Of a stretch of 64,000 nt of DNA, positions 25,634 through 33,636 are shown piece after piece. Below the pieces are notes generated by a model. It was not told the origin of the DNA. It saw only the letters and a list, made by a program, of their open reading frames with translations, and did not search any database. The stretch comes from DATILL01 sp035476575 (GTDB lineage Bacteria; Actinomycetota; Actinomycetes; Mycobacteriales; JACQDL01): assembly GCA_035476575.1 (NCBI GenBank), contig DATILL010000082.1, positions 1 through 64,000 on the forward strand, in the 5' to 3' direction. A program made the position numbers and the translations under genes. How positions within the stretch are numbered: the stretch's first letter is position 1; the number at the start of each line of letters is the position of its first letter.

Positions 25634-27462
25634 CAGAGGTCCTCATCGAACGCCGGACGCACGTTGCGCGCGGCCAGAATCTCGTCGTTGCTTGTGCCCG
25701 CCGGCACCATCGGCCAGACCATCGCGTCCTTGCCCACCACGAAGTCGACCACCACCGGCACGTCGTTGATCTCCATCGCCTTGCCGATCGCGATGTCCAC
25801 CTCCTCCTTGGACTCGCAGCGCAGGCCTACGCAGCCGAAGGCCTCGGCCAGCTTGACGAAGTCCGGCACCCGGTGCTTGTGGGTGCCAAGGTCGGTGTTG
25901 GAGTACCGCTCGTCATAGAACAGCGTCTGCCATTGGCGAACCATGCCAAGGTTGCCGTTGTTGATGACCGCGACCTTGATCGGCACGGCCTCCAGCGCGC
26001 AGGTGGCGAGCTCCTGGTTGGTCATCTGGAAGCAGCCGTCACCGTCAATGGCCCACACGGTGGCGTCCGGCCGCCCCATCTTCGCGCCCATCGCCGCCGG
26101 CACGGCGTATCCCATCGTGCCGAGGCCACCGGAGTTCAGCCAGGTGTAGGGGTGTTCGTACTTGACGAACTGCGCGGCCCACATCTGGTGCTGCCCGACG
26201 CCCGCGACGTACACCGCCTCCGGCCCTGCGATGGCACCGAGGCGCTCGATCACGTACTGTGGCGCGAGCGAACCGTCCGCCGGCCACTCGTAGCCCAGCG
26301 GATAGGTCTGTCGCCAGCCGTCGAGCTGCCGCCACCAGCCGGTCAGGTCGGCCCGCCGGCCGGCGGCGTACTCCGCGGTCACAGCCTCGATGAGCTGCTC
26401 GATGACCTCGCGGCAGTCCCCGACGATTGGTACGTCGGCGGTGCGGTTCTTGGAGATCTCGGCTGGGTCGATGTCGGCGTGGATGACCGCGGCGCCGGGC
26501 GCGAAGGTGGCCAGCTTGCCGGTGACCCGGTCGTCGAACCGGGCGCCGAGGGTGATGAGCAGGTCTGCCTTCTGCAGCGAGGTCACGGCGGCGACCGTGC
26601 CATGCATGCCTGGCATGCCGAGGTGCTGGGCATGGCTGTCGGGGAAGGCACCACGGGCCATTAACGTGGTCACCACGGGGATGCCGGTCAGCTCGGCCAA
26701 CGTGAGCAGTTCCTTCGCCGCGTGAGCCTTCAGGAGGCCGCCACCGATGTAGAACACCGGCCGCCGCGCCTCGGCGATCAGCCGGGCTGCTTCACGGACC
26801 TGCTTGCCGTGCGGGCGCAGCACCGGCCGATAGCCGGGCAGCTCAATCTGTGGCGGCCAACTGAACGTCGTACGGGCCTGCAGCACGTCCTTGGGAAGGT
26901 CGACCAGCACAGGACCGGGGCGGCCGGTGCTGGCGATGTGGAACGCCTCCGCGATCACCTGCGGGATGTCGTCGGCATGCTGCACCAGGAAGTTGTGCTT
27001 GGTGATGGGGATCGTGATGCCGCAGATGTCGGCTTCCTGGAACGCGTCGGTCCCGATCGACCCGCTCGGCACCTGGCCGGTGATCGCGACGATCGGGACG
27101 GAGTCCATGTAGGCGTCGGCGATCGGGGTGACCAGGTTGGTGGCGCCAGGTCCGGACGTGGCCATGCAGACGCCGACCTTGCCAGTGGCCTGGGCATAGC
27201 CCTCAGCCGCGTGCCCAGCACCCTGCTCGTGTCGGACGAGCACATGCCGAACCCGGACCGAGTCCAACAGCGGGTCGTACGCCGGCAGGATCGCTCCGCC
27301 CGGGATACCGAAGACAACCTCCGCGCCGATAGATTCGAGCGATCTGACGAGCGACTGCGCCCCCGTGCAGGGCTGAGCGTCTGGATGAGCCTCTGCGCGC
27401 GGCGGCGCGGGAGGGCGGGAGGGCGGACCGGGGACGGGCCCTCGCGGTGTGCTTGTTGGCAT
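25633..27462 (-). CDS. ilvB: Acetolactate synthase large subunit
   Basis: TPP/FAD/Mg enzyme, 609 aa, first common step of Val/Leu/Ile synthesis. A Pro-rich N-terminal extension (MPTSTPRGP...) precedes AQSLVRSLESIGAEVVFGIP (catalytic Glu). GDGCFQMTNQELATC and INNGNLGMVRQWQ form the TPP-Mg motif. ATG 27462 is chosen over a longer frame because the attenuator hairpin lies just upstream. A leader peptide and terminator precede it; ilvN and ilvC follow. Confidence 0.95.
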   Translation of the reverse strand: MPTSTPRGPVPGPPSRPPAPPRAEAHPDAQPCTGAQSLVRSLESIGAEVVFGIPGGAILPAYDPLLDSVRVRHVLVRHEQGAGHAAEGYAQATGKVGVCMATSGPGATNLVTPIADAYMDSVPIVAITGQVPSGSIGTDAFQEADICGITIPITKHNFLVQHADDIPQVIAEAFHIASTGRPGPVLVDLPKDVLQARTTFSWPPQIELPGYRPVLRPHGKQVREAARLIAEARRPVFYIGGGLLKAHAAKELLTLAELTGIPVVTTLMARGAFPDSHAQHLGMPGMHGTVAAVTSLQKADLLITLGARFDDRVTGKLATFAPGAAVIHADIDPAEISKNRTADVPIVGDCREVIEQLIEAVTAEYAAGRRADLTGWWRQLDGWRQTYPLGYEWPADGSLAPQYVIERLGAIAGPEAVYVAGVGQHQMWAAQFVKYEHPYTWLNSGGLGTMGYAVPAAMGAKMGRPDATVWAIDGDGCFQMTNQELATCALEAVPIKVAVINNGNLGMVRQWQTLFYDERYSNTDLGTHKHRVPDFVKLAEAFGCVGLRCESKEEVDIAIGKAMEINDVPVVVDFVVGKDAMVWPMVPAGTSNDEILAARNVRPAFDEDL

Positions 27463-27499
27463 GGCTGGCCTTTGGCGTCGAGGCGGGTACGGAGCCAAG

Positions 27500-27530
27500 A
27501 AAAAACCCCCCGTGCCAAGCACTGAGGGGC
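27500..27530 (-). terminator. Attenuator terminator before ilvB
   Basis: On the minus strand CCCC-TCA-GTGC-TTG-GCAC-GGGG forms a hairpin followed by a six-T run, between the leader peptide and ilvB: an intrinsic terminator in the leader. Confidence 0.8.
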
Positions 27531-27556
27531 TGCGCGTCGACCGAGTCGGCGACGCG

Positions 27557-27583
27557 CTAGCAGACTACGAGGATCAGATGCAT
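27557..27583 (-). CDS. Leader peptide of ilvB (MHLILVVC)
   Basis: ATG CAT CTG ATC CTC GTA GTC TGC TAG: eight residues, five of them Leu/Ile/Val, ending about 27 nt before the terminator stem. Stalling on branched-chain codons would favour read-through. No Shine-Dalgarno; the promoter places the mRNA start at or next to this ATG (or at the GTG two codons upstream). Confidence 0.75.
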   Translation of the reverse strand: MHLILVVC

Positions 27584-27590
27584 GGCCACG

Positions 27591-27620
27591 ACGGTACGGG
27601 GCGGCACAGGAGGGAGTCAA
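27591..27620 (-). promoter_or_regulatory. Promoter of the ilvBNC operon
   Basis: Minus-strand TTGACT (27615-27620), 18-nt spacer, TACCGT (27591-27596). The start site is predicted about 7 nt on, at the leader-peptide ATG. Confidence 0.7.
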
Positions 27621-27714
27621 CTCTGCGGGACGCCGTTCCCACATACTGGGAACCTCAGTTGAACACGGACGATCTGGGACCATCGGGTTGACGCATGTCT
27701 CGGGCATGGACCGC

Positions 27715-29409
27715 TCACCCGCAGACCGCGCCCGCGGCGGCGGAGCCGACCAGCTTCATGTACTTCGCCAGGACGCCTGTCTCGAACCGGGACGCCTGCG
27801 GCTTCCAGGCGGACAGTCGCTGGCCGAGCTCGTCTTCCTCCACCAGCAGGTCCAGAGTCCGGGCAGCCAGGTCCAGCCGGATCCGGTCGCCATCTGCGAT
27901 CAGAGCGATTGGCCCGCCCACCGCGGCCTCGGGCGCGACATGGCCAATGCAGAGGCCCGTCGTACCGCCGGAGAACCGGCCGTCGGTGAGCAGCAGCACG
28001 TCCTTGCCCAGCCCTGCACCCTTGATCGCCCCGGTCACGGCCAGCATCTCGCGCATGCCCGGTCCGCCACGCGGTCCCTCGTAACGGATCACCACGACAT
28101 CACCGGCGCGCAACGACCCTGTGGTCACGGCATCCATCGCGCCTTCCTCGCCATCGAAGACCCGGGCCGTACCCTCGAACACCTCACTGTCAAAACCGGC
28201 GGACTTGACCACCGCGCCTTCCGGCGCTAGAGAACCGCGCAGGATTGTGATCCCGCCGGTGCGATGAATCGGATCCGACAGAACATGGATGATCTTGCCG
28301 TCCGGATCCGGTGGAGCGATCTCGGCAAGGTTCTCAGCGATCGTGCGGCCCGTTACGGTGAGACAGTCACCGTGCAGCAACCCAGCGTCGAGCAACGCCT
28401 TCATCACCACCGGCAGACCACCGATCCGGTCCACGTCGTTCATCACGTACCGACCGAACGGCTTGACGTCAGCCAGGTGTGGCACCCGGTCACCGATTCG
28501 GTTGAAATCGTCCAGATCAAGATCAACCCGAGCCTCATGCGCAATCGCCAGCAGGTGCAGCACGGCGTTGGTTGAGCCACCGACTGCCATCACCACAGCG
28601 ATCGCGTTCTCGAAAGCCTGCTTGGTCAGGATCTGCCGAGCGGTGATGCCCTGCCGAACCAGTTCCACGACGGCTTCGCCGGCCCGCTCCGCGTACACGT
28701 CACGGCGAGCGTCCGGGCCAGGCGGAGACGCTGAGCCTGGCAAGGACATGCCCAGCGCCTCGGCCGCGCTGGCCATCGTGTTCGCTGTGTACATCCCACC
28801 GCAAGCACCTTCGCTAGGGCAGAAGTGGCGCTCGATCTCGTCGAGCTCAGCCCGGGTGATCCGACCCATCACGCATGCGCCGATCCCCTCGAACGCATCG
28901 ATGATCGTGATGTCTCGGTCGCCGAGCCGGCCTGGAAGCGTCGAACCCGCATACAAGAAAGCGGCAGCCACGTCCAGCCGTGCCGCCGACATCAGCATGC
29001 CTGGCAGCGACTTGTCGCAGCCGGCCAGCAGCACCACGCCGTCCAGGCGCTCCGCCTCCATCACCGTCTCCACCGAGTCGGCAATGATCTCCCGGGAGAC
29101 CAGCGAGTAGTGCATCCCGACGTGGCCCATCGATATCCCGTCGGACACAGAGATGGTCCCGAACTCCATCGGGAAGCCCCCAGCTCCCCGGACCCCAACC
29201 TTTGCCTGCTTGGCCAACCGGGCCAGCGGAAGGTTGCATGGTGTGATCTCATTCCAGCTCGACGCCACGCCGATCTGTGGTGAGTCCCAGTCGTCGTCCG
29301 TCATCCCTACCGCCCGCAGCATGCCACGCGCGCCCGCGCGCTCGATGCCGTCGGTAACCTCAAAGCTCCGCGGCTTGTTCGGTCGTGGTCCGTGGCTGGC
29401 GCTGGTCAC
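27715..29409 (-). CDS. ilvD: Dihydroxy-acid dehydratase
   Basis: Fe-S dehydratase producing the 2-oxo acids that IlvE aminates. 564 aa: MTDDDWDSPQIGVASSWNEI, AGCDKSLPGM and FCPSEGACGGMYTANTM (cluster cysteines), GGSTNAVLHLLAIAHEA and DGRFSGGTTGLCIGHVAPEA are all in place. GTG start preceded by GAAAGGGG. Same strand as ilvBNC but upstream of the ilvB promoter, so a separate unit. Confidence 0.95.
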   Translation of the reverse strand: MTSASHGPRPNKPRSFEVTDGIERAGARGMLRAVGMTDDDWDSPQIGVASSWNEITPCNLPLARLAKQAKVGVRGAGGFPMEFGTISVSDGISMGHVGMHYSLVSREIIADSVETVMEAERLDGVVLLAGCDKSLPGMLMSAARLDVAAAFLYAGSTLPGRLGDRDITIIDAFEGIGACVMGRITRAELDEIERHFCPSEGACGGMYTANTMASAAEALGMSLPGSASPPGPDARRDVYAERAGEAVVELVRQGITARQILTKQAFENAIAVVMAVGGSTNAVLHLLAIAHEARVDLDLDDFNRIGDRVPHLADVKPFGRYVMNDVDRIGGLPVVMKALLDAGLLHGDCLTVTGRTIAENLAEIAPPDPDGKIIHVLSDPIHRTGGITILRGSLAPEGAVVKSAGFDSEVFEGTARVFDGEEGAMDAVTTGSLRAGDVVVIRYEGPRGGPGMREMLAVTGAIKGAGLGKDVLLLTDGRFSGGTTGLCIGHVAPEAAVGGPIALIADGDRIRLDLAARTLDLLVEEDELGQRLSAWKPQASRFETGVLAKYMKLVGSAAAGAVCG

Positions 29410-29585
29410 GGGACGCCCCTTTCGATCGATGTCGCTTATGGCCGGACGTGCCCATGGATGACCCAGGCGGACGGCGGCCGGGAGTAGTCACGGCGGTGAC
29501 GCTCACCATAGTTGATGAGCGGTTTGACCAGACCGGGACGCCCCGCGGCCTCGGCCTACGCCCCCGCAACCGGCAAGATGGAGCC

Positions 29586-29981
29586 ATGGCCGACGCCACC
29601 ACCGTCCAGATCCGGACCAGTCGGATCGCGCTGCTAGCCAGCTTGTTCGGACTCAGCTTCGCCACCCCGCTGGCGCTGGCAAGTCCCTGGCTCGTCTGGG
29701 TGTACCTGGCGCCGATGCTGGTGACGATCTGGGTCGTTCGGGCCGGGGTGGACGTAGACACCGACGGCATGACCGTTCGCGCTCTTGTGGGCTCCCGGCG
29801 GGTCCCGTGGTCGCAGGTCGCCGGCCTGGAGGTTGACTCGGCCGGCCGGGTGCGACTGGTGCTGGCCGGCGAGGGCGGACGAGCGATCCGACTGCCGACC
29901 GCTCGGGCACGACACCTGCCGGTGATCGCTGCTGCGAGCGGAGGGCATCTCACCGACCCCACGGCCAAGCCGACGCCGTAG
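29586..29981 (+). CDS. PH-domain (bPH) membrane protein
   Basis: 131 aa with two short membrane helices (SRIALLASLFGLSFATPLAL and PWLVWVYLAPMLVTIWVV), then a bacterial PH-like beta domain (DTDGMTVRALVGSRRVPWSQ, VAGLEVDSAGRVRL). Small proteins of this kind are common beside ilv genes in actinobacteria as I recall; the role is unknown. Divergent from ilvD. Confidence 0.7.
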   Translation: MADATTVQIRTSRIALLASLFGLSFATPLALASPWLVWVYLAPMLVTIWVVRAGVDVDTDGMTVRALVGSRRVPWSQVAGLEVDSAGRVRLVLAGEGGRAIRLPTARARHLPVIAAASGGHLTDPTAKPTP

Positions 29982-30173
29982 AACAGTCGCGGTGTCACCC
30001 CTGGCGCAGGGACCATCCCGGCGCAGCGCACCGTTCACCGCCCGCGGGCGAGGCGGGCAGCCGCAGAGCCAGAACAGTCGGCTACGGCGGCAGGCCGTCG
30101 TCGTTCCGAGGCTCGGCGTGGCGTACGGCGTCTCAGTCATGCCGGAGATCTTCGGTCGGTTGGTCTAGGGTTG

Positions 30174-30217
30174 TCAATCACCCGATTGAATGTCTTGCCA
30201 CTCATTCGGTTGAGTGG
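30174..30217. promoter_or_regulatory. Two dyads before the TetR-family gene
   Basis: TCAATC-ACCC-GATTGA (30174-30189) and CCACTCA-TTCGGT-TGAGTGG (30198-30217) lie 24-28 bp centre to centre directly before the start codon. They are the obvious candidate operators for the regulator that follows. Confidence 0.6.
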
Positions 30218-30219
30218 GT

Positions 30220-30900
30220 ATGGTGACGCCCGTGACGAAGCAACCCATCGCCGCAGGCGACCCTGACCGCCCGCCTCGTCGCGCTCCCGACCCTCAGCAA
30301 GGTTCGCGTAACGCCGCTCATACGCGGGAGCGGATCCTGCAGGCTGCGGTCGCTGAGTTCGGGGCAAAGGGCTACTCGGGTGCCCGGACGGCCGGGATCG
30401 CGGAGCGAGCTGGGGTCAACCCACAGCTCATCTCCTACTATTTCGGAGGCAAGCAGGGCCTGATGGCTGAGCTACGGCGGCGATGGACATCCGCCGAGGC
30501 CGTGATCGCACCTTCCGGCTCGTCCATGGAGGATGCGTTCGCGGCCTATCTGGACGCGACGCTGGATCGACCAGACTGGGCACGCCTGGCCATCTGGCAC
30601 GGGCTTGAAGACAACCCCGACAATGACGAGACGGTCACAGCGACCCAACGATCAAACATGCGCGAGGCCGTCGAACGGGTCCGCCGACGGCAGACGGCCG
30701 GTGAGGTCACAGACGAGCTCGAGGCTGAGTTCATTACGCTGGTCGCGTACGTCGTGGCGTTTGCCCCGATCGCGATGCCTCAAGTTGTCGAGAGCATCTA
30801 CGGTGTCGATCGGTACTCACCGGACTTTCGACGCCGCTGTCGCGAGCAGCTCGCCAGGATGATCCACCCGTTGGACAGGTCTTCAGGGAGCCAGCCATGA
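30220..30900 (+). CDS. TetR-family transcriptional regulator
   Basis: 226 aa. N-terminal TetR HTH: TRERILQAAVAEFGAKGYSG and IAERAGVNPQLISYYFGGKQ; the C-terminal half is helical and ligand-binding. ATG 30220 is used because an upstream GTG (30214) lies inside the 20-bp dyad; GTG 30223 is also possible. It probably represses itself and the former cistron behind it (an ATGA-coupled oxidoreductase stub). Confidence 0.88.
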   Translation: MVTPVTKQPIAAGDPDRPPRRAPDPQQGSRNAAHTRERILQAAVAEFGAKGYSGARTAGIAERAGVNPQLISYYFGGKQGLMAELRRRWTSAEAVIAPSGSSMEDAFAAYLDATLDRPDWARLAIWHGLEDNPDNDETVTATQRSNMREAVERVRRRQTAGEVTDELEAEFITLVAYVVAFAPIAMPQVVESIYGVDRYSPDFRRRCREQLARMIHPLDRSSGSQP

Positions 30901-30965
30901 GCAAGGCAGTCCTGTTCAGTAGTCCGATCCGGTCAGGCAGGTCGCAGGCCTTCACAGACCCATGA
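30897..30965 (+). pseudogene. Stub of a flavin oxidoreductase gene coupled to TetR
   Basis: ATGA overlaps the TetR stop and encodes only MSKAVLFSSPIRSGRSQAF plus three residues. KAVLFSSPIRSG resembles the opening of Old-Yellow-Enzyme-type oxidoreductases (LFSPIRIGPL). The rest is gone, so I read a deleted target gene; the short match makes this tentative. Confidence 0.3.
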
Positions 30966-31136
30966 TCGTTCTCGGTGAGCACGACCTAGGTGTCGCTCTT
31001 GGGGTTCGGTCGATAACAAGACGTACACGGCTGGCATGGCTGCGGCTTAAGGGGCGATCCGATCATGCGTTCGATCAACAAGCCGGCGTGGCAAGGGCGC
31101 TGCCAACGCCTCGCATTGTCAGGAAGACTGGACACC

Positions 31137-32360
31137 ATGGCACGCCCGGACCGCCCGTTCATCACCACCGTGGCGGCCGCGGTGGTGACGATGCTGACAG
31201 GCATCATGCTGCTGTCCGGCTGCGGTTACGGGTCTGCGAACGCCGCACCGACGTGGGTGCCCAAGCCCGACACGCTACCCCCGGTCGGTGGTCCTGATCC
31301 ACAACTGTCCACCCAGCCTGAGCCTGGTCAGGGCGGCGGGGGGAGGCAGGGCACTGGCGCGCCCGGACAGCCCGGGCAGGCAGGCGACCCGAACGTGGTG
31401 GCCAGCAAGCTGCGCGCACCGTGGGGGCTGGCCACGCTGCCGGATGGCACCGCACTCGTCGGCGAGCGCACGACCGGACGGATCTTGCGCGTCGCTCCTG
31501 ACCGATCCGTGCCCCCACAAGAGGTGATGCGAATAGCCGGTCTGGACGGCGGCGGCGACGGCGGGCTGCTCGGCCTGGCGATCTCCCCCTCATACCGCGA
31601 GGACCGGCTGGTCTTCGGGTACCTCACCACAGCGACCGACAACCGGGTCGTTCGTTTCGAGCTCGGCGGCATCCCGACACCTATTATCACCGGCATCCCC
31701 AAGGGCCACACTGGCAACGGCGGGCGCATCGAGTTCGGACCAGATGACCTGCTCTACGTCGGCACAGGAGATGGGGACAAGCCCGCACTGGCGCAGGCCC
31801 ACTCCAGCCTTGCCGGCAAGATCCTGCGAGTTGACCAGTTCGGGCGTCCGGCCAGGAACAACCCAGACCCTTCGTCCGCCGTGTACTCCACCGGTCATGG
31901 CAACGTATCCGGGCTGTGCTGGAACGATGACAAAGAGCTGTTCGCGGTAGAAAACACCGGGCCGACCGCAGAGCTGAACCGGATACGAGCCGGGACCAAC
32001 CACGGCTGGCCGGCGGTTCGGGGCAAGGCCCACCAGCCGGACTATGTTGACCCAGCGCAGACCTTCGAGGCGAACACAGCTCCCATCGGTGGCTGCGCCA
32101 TTATCGGGTTCGGGCTGTTCGCGACCAGTCTCACCGGGCAGAAGCTTCTTGCCATCACCTTGGACGGCACTGGCTCGCCGGGCGCCGTGGACCCGCTGTT
32201 GAACCATGTCTACGGCAGGCTCCGCACTGTCGAGGCCGCCTCGGACGGCGCACTGTGGTTGACCACCGCCAACCACGACGCTGAAGGCAAAGCGATCCCG
32301 GACGATGACCGAGTGATCCGTATCCTGCCACCACCAGATTCCACCACCTCACCAGTCTAG
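31137..32360 (+). CDS. Glucose/sorbosone dehydrogenase-family lipoprotein (copy 1)
   Basis: 407-aa beta-propeller protein of the PQQ-dependent soluble aldose dehydrogenase family. The lipobox TGIMLLSGC anchors it outside the membrane. Core motifs: LRAPWGLATLPDGTALVGER, GLLGLAISPSY, NGGRIEFGPDDLLYVGTGD, STGHGNVSGLCWN and GTNHGWPAVRG. The family motif HNGGR reads HTGNGGR here, shifting the usual catalytic His by two residues. ATG 31137 is chosen for its position before the lipoprotein signal. A second copy follows in tandem. Confidence 0.85.
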   Translation: MARPDRPFITTVAAAVVTMLTGIMLLSGCGYGSANAAPTWVPKPDTLPPVGGPDPQLSTQPEPGQGGGGRQGTGAPGQPGQAGDPNVVASKLRAPWGLATLPDGTALVGERTTGRILRVAPDRSVPPQEVMRIAGLDGGGDGGLLGLAISPSYREDRLVFGYLTTATDNRVVRFELGGIPTPIITGIPKGHTGNGGRIEFGPDDLLYVGTGDGDKPALAQAHSSLAGKILRVDQFGRPARNNPDPSSAVYSTGHGNVSGLCWNDDKELFAVENTGPTAELNRIRAGTNHGWPAVRGKAHQPDYVDPAQTFEANTAPIGGCAIIGFGLFATSLTGQKLLAITLDGTGSPGAVDPLLNHVYGRLRTVEAASDGALWLTTANHDAEGKAIPDDDRVIRILPPPDSTTSPV

Positions 32361-32408
32361 TTCCCGTCGGCCGACGACCATCGCGGACATCACCTCTGTA
32401 GGGACTAC

Positions 32409-33479
32409 ATGCGGCAGCTCGCCTTGTTACTCACTGTCCTCATCGGACTGTCCGGTTGCCACAGTCGAGCATCGGACGGCCAGCCCACGACACCCACCAC
32501 CCCGGGCGGCGCCTCGACCGCCGGTGCACCGGGCAGTCCCCGGATCCTGACCCGTCAGCTAGAGGTTCCTTGGAGCATCGCGTTCCTCCCAGACGGAGAC
32601 GCGCTGGTCAGCGAACGCGACACCGCCAGGATCCTAAAGGTGACACCGGCCGGCGCCGTGACCGAGGTACAACGGCTCAGTGAGGTCGTGCAGGCAGGCG
32701 AGGGAGGACTGCTTGGGCTGGCGGTGTCACCAGGTTACGCTACTGACAAGCTGATCTACGCCTATTACACCGCCGCGCAGGACAACCGGATCGCACGGTT
32801 CGTCCTCGGACAGCCACCGCAGCCAATCCTCACCGGGATTCATAAAGCGGGTAACCATGACGGCGGCCGGATCGCGTTCGGTCCTGACGGCATGCTCTAT
32901 GCCGGAGTCGGGGACGCGGCCGAGCCTGATCGCGCCCAAGATCCGACCGCGCTGAATGGCAAGGTGCTGCGGATGACGCCAGCCGGGAGGCCCGCGCCCG
33001 GCAACCCGTTCCCTGACTCGGTGGTCTACAGCTATGGACACCGCAATGTGCAGGGCTTGGCATGGGACTCCGCCGGCAGGCTGTACGCCTCGGAGTTTGG
33101 CCAGAACCAGTTCGACGAGATCAACCTGATCCAGCCCGGCCACAACTACGGCTGGCCGGTGGTGGAGGGTGCTGCCCATGACGCCAGGTACACCGAGCCA
33201 CTCCTTACCTGGTCGACGGACCAGGCTTCACCGTCCGGCATAGCAATCCTTAACAGAACGCTGTACGTTGGAGCACTTCGCGGTCAACGGCTGTGGAGTG
33301 TTCCGCTGACCGGCGATGGCGGGGTGGGCCAGCCGGTGGCGTTGTTCACCAACACTTATGGCCGGCTGCGGGCGGTGACCGCCGCGCCCGACGGATCCCT
33401 GTGGGTAGGCACATCCAACCGGGACGGTCGCGGCACGCCGGTCCCCGACGACGACCGCATTCTGCGCATTACGCCCTGA
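32409..33479 (+). CDS. Glucose/sorbosone dehydrogenase-family lipoprotein (copy 2)
   Basis: 356-aa paralogue of the preceding gene, 48 bp downstream and probably co-transcribed. Lipoprotein signal LLLTVLIGLSGC, then LEVPWSIAFLPDGDALVSER, NHDGGRIAFGPDGMLYAGVG (canonical His), YSYGHRNVQGLAWDSAG, EFGQNQFDEINLI and GHNYGWPVVEG. It keeps the canonical sugar-dehydrogenase motifs better than copy 1, so the two may have diverged in substrate. Transcription ends at a 19-bp hairpin. Confidence 0.88.
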   Translation: MRQLALLLTVLIGLSGCHSRASDGQPTTPTTPGGASTAGAPGSPRILTRQLEVPWSIAFLPDGDALVSERDTARILKVTPAGAVTEVQRLSEVVQAGEGGLLGLAVSPGYATDKLIYAYYTAAQDNRIARFVLGQPPQPILTGIHKAGNHDGGRIAFGPDGMLYAGVGDAAEPDRAQDPTALNGKVLRMTPAGRPAPGNPFPDSVVYSYGHRNVQGLAWDSAGRLYASEFGQNQFDEINLIQPGHNYGWPVVEGAAHDARYTEPLLTWSTDQASPSGIAILNRTLYVGALRGQRLWSVPLTGDGGVGQPVALFTNTYGRLRAVTAAPDGSLWVGTSNRDGRGTPVPDDDRILRITP

Positions 33480-33572
33480 CACCGTGTAAACCGCGAGGCA
33501 TCCCATGAGACAAACCGCCGTACCCGGCCACGATGTCACGTCGGTCGCCGGAGCCCCGAACCTCGAGACGTT

Positions 33573-33615
33573 GAGATGGCGCGTCTCGTGGTGGTCCCAC
33601 GAGACGCGCCATCTC
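33573..33615. terminator. Perfect 19-bp hairpin between convergent genes
   Basis: GAGATGGCGCGTCTCGTGG and its exact complement around a 5-nt loop, 94 bp past the sugar dehydrogenase stop and 22 bp before the subtilase stop. No T run; it can serve both strands. Confidence 0.85.
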
Positions 33616-33636
33616 GCTAGCCAGGTGCGGAGATGC

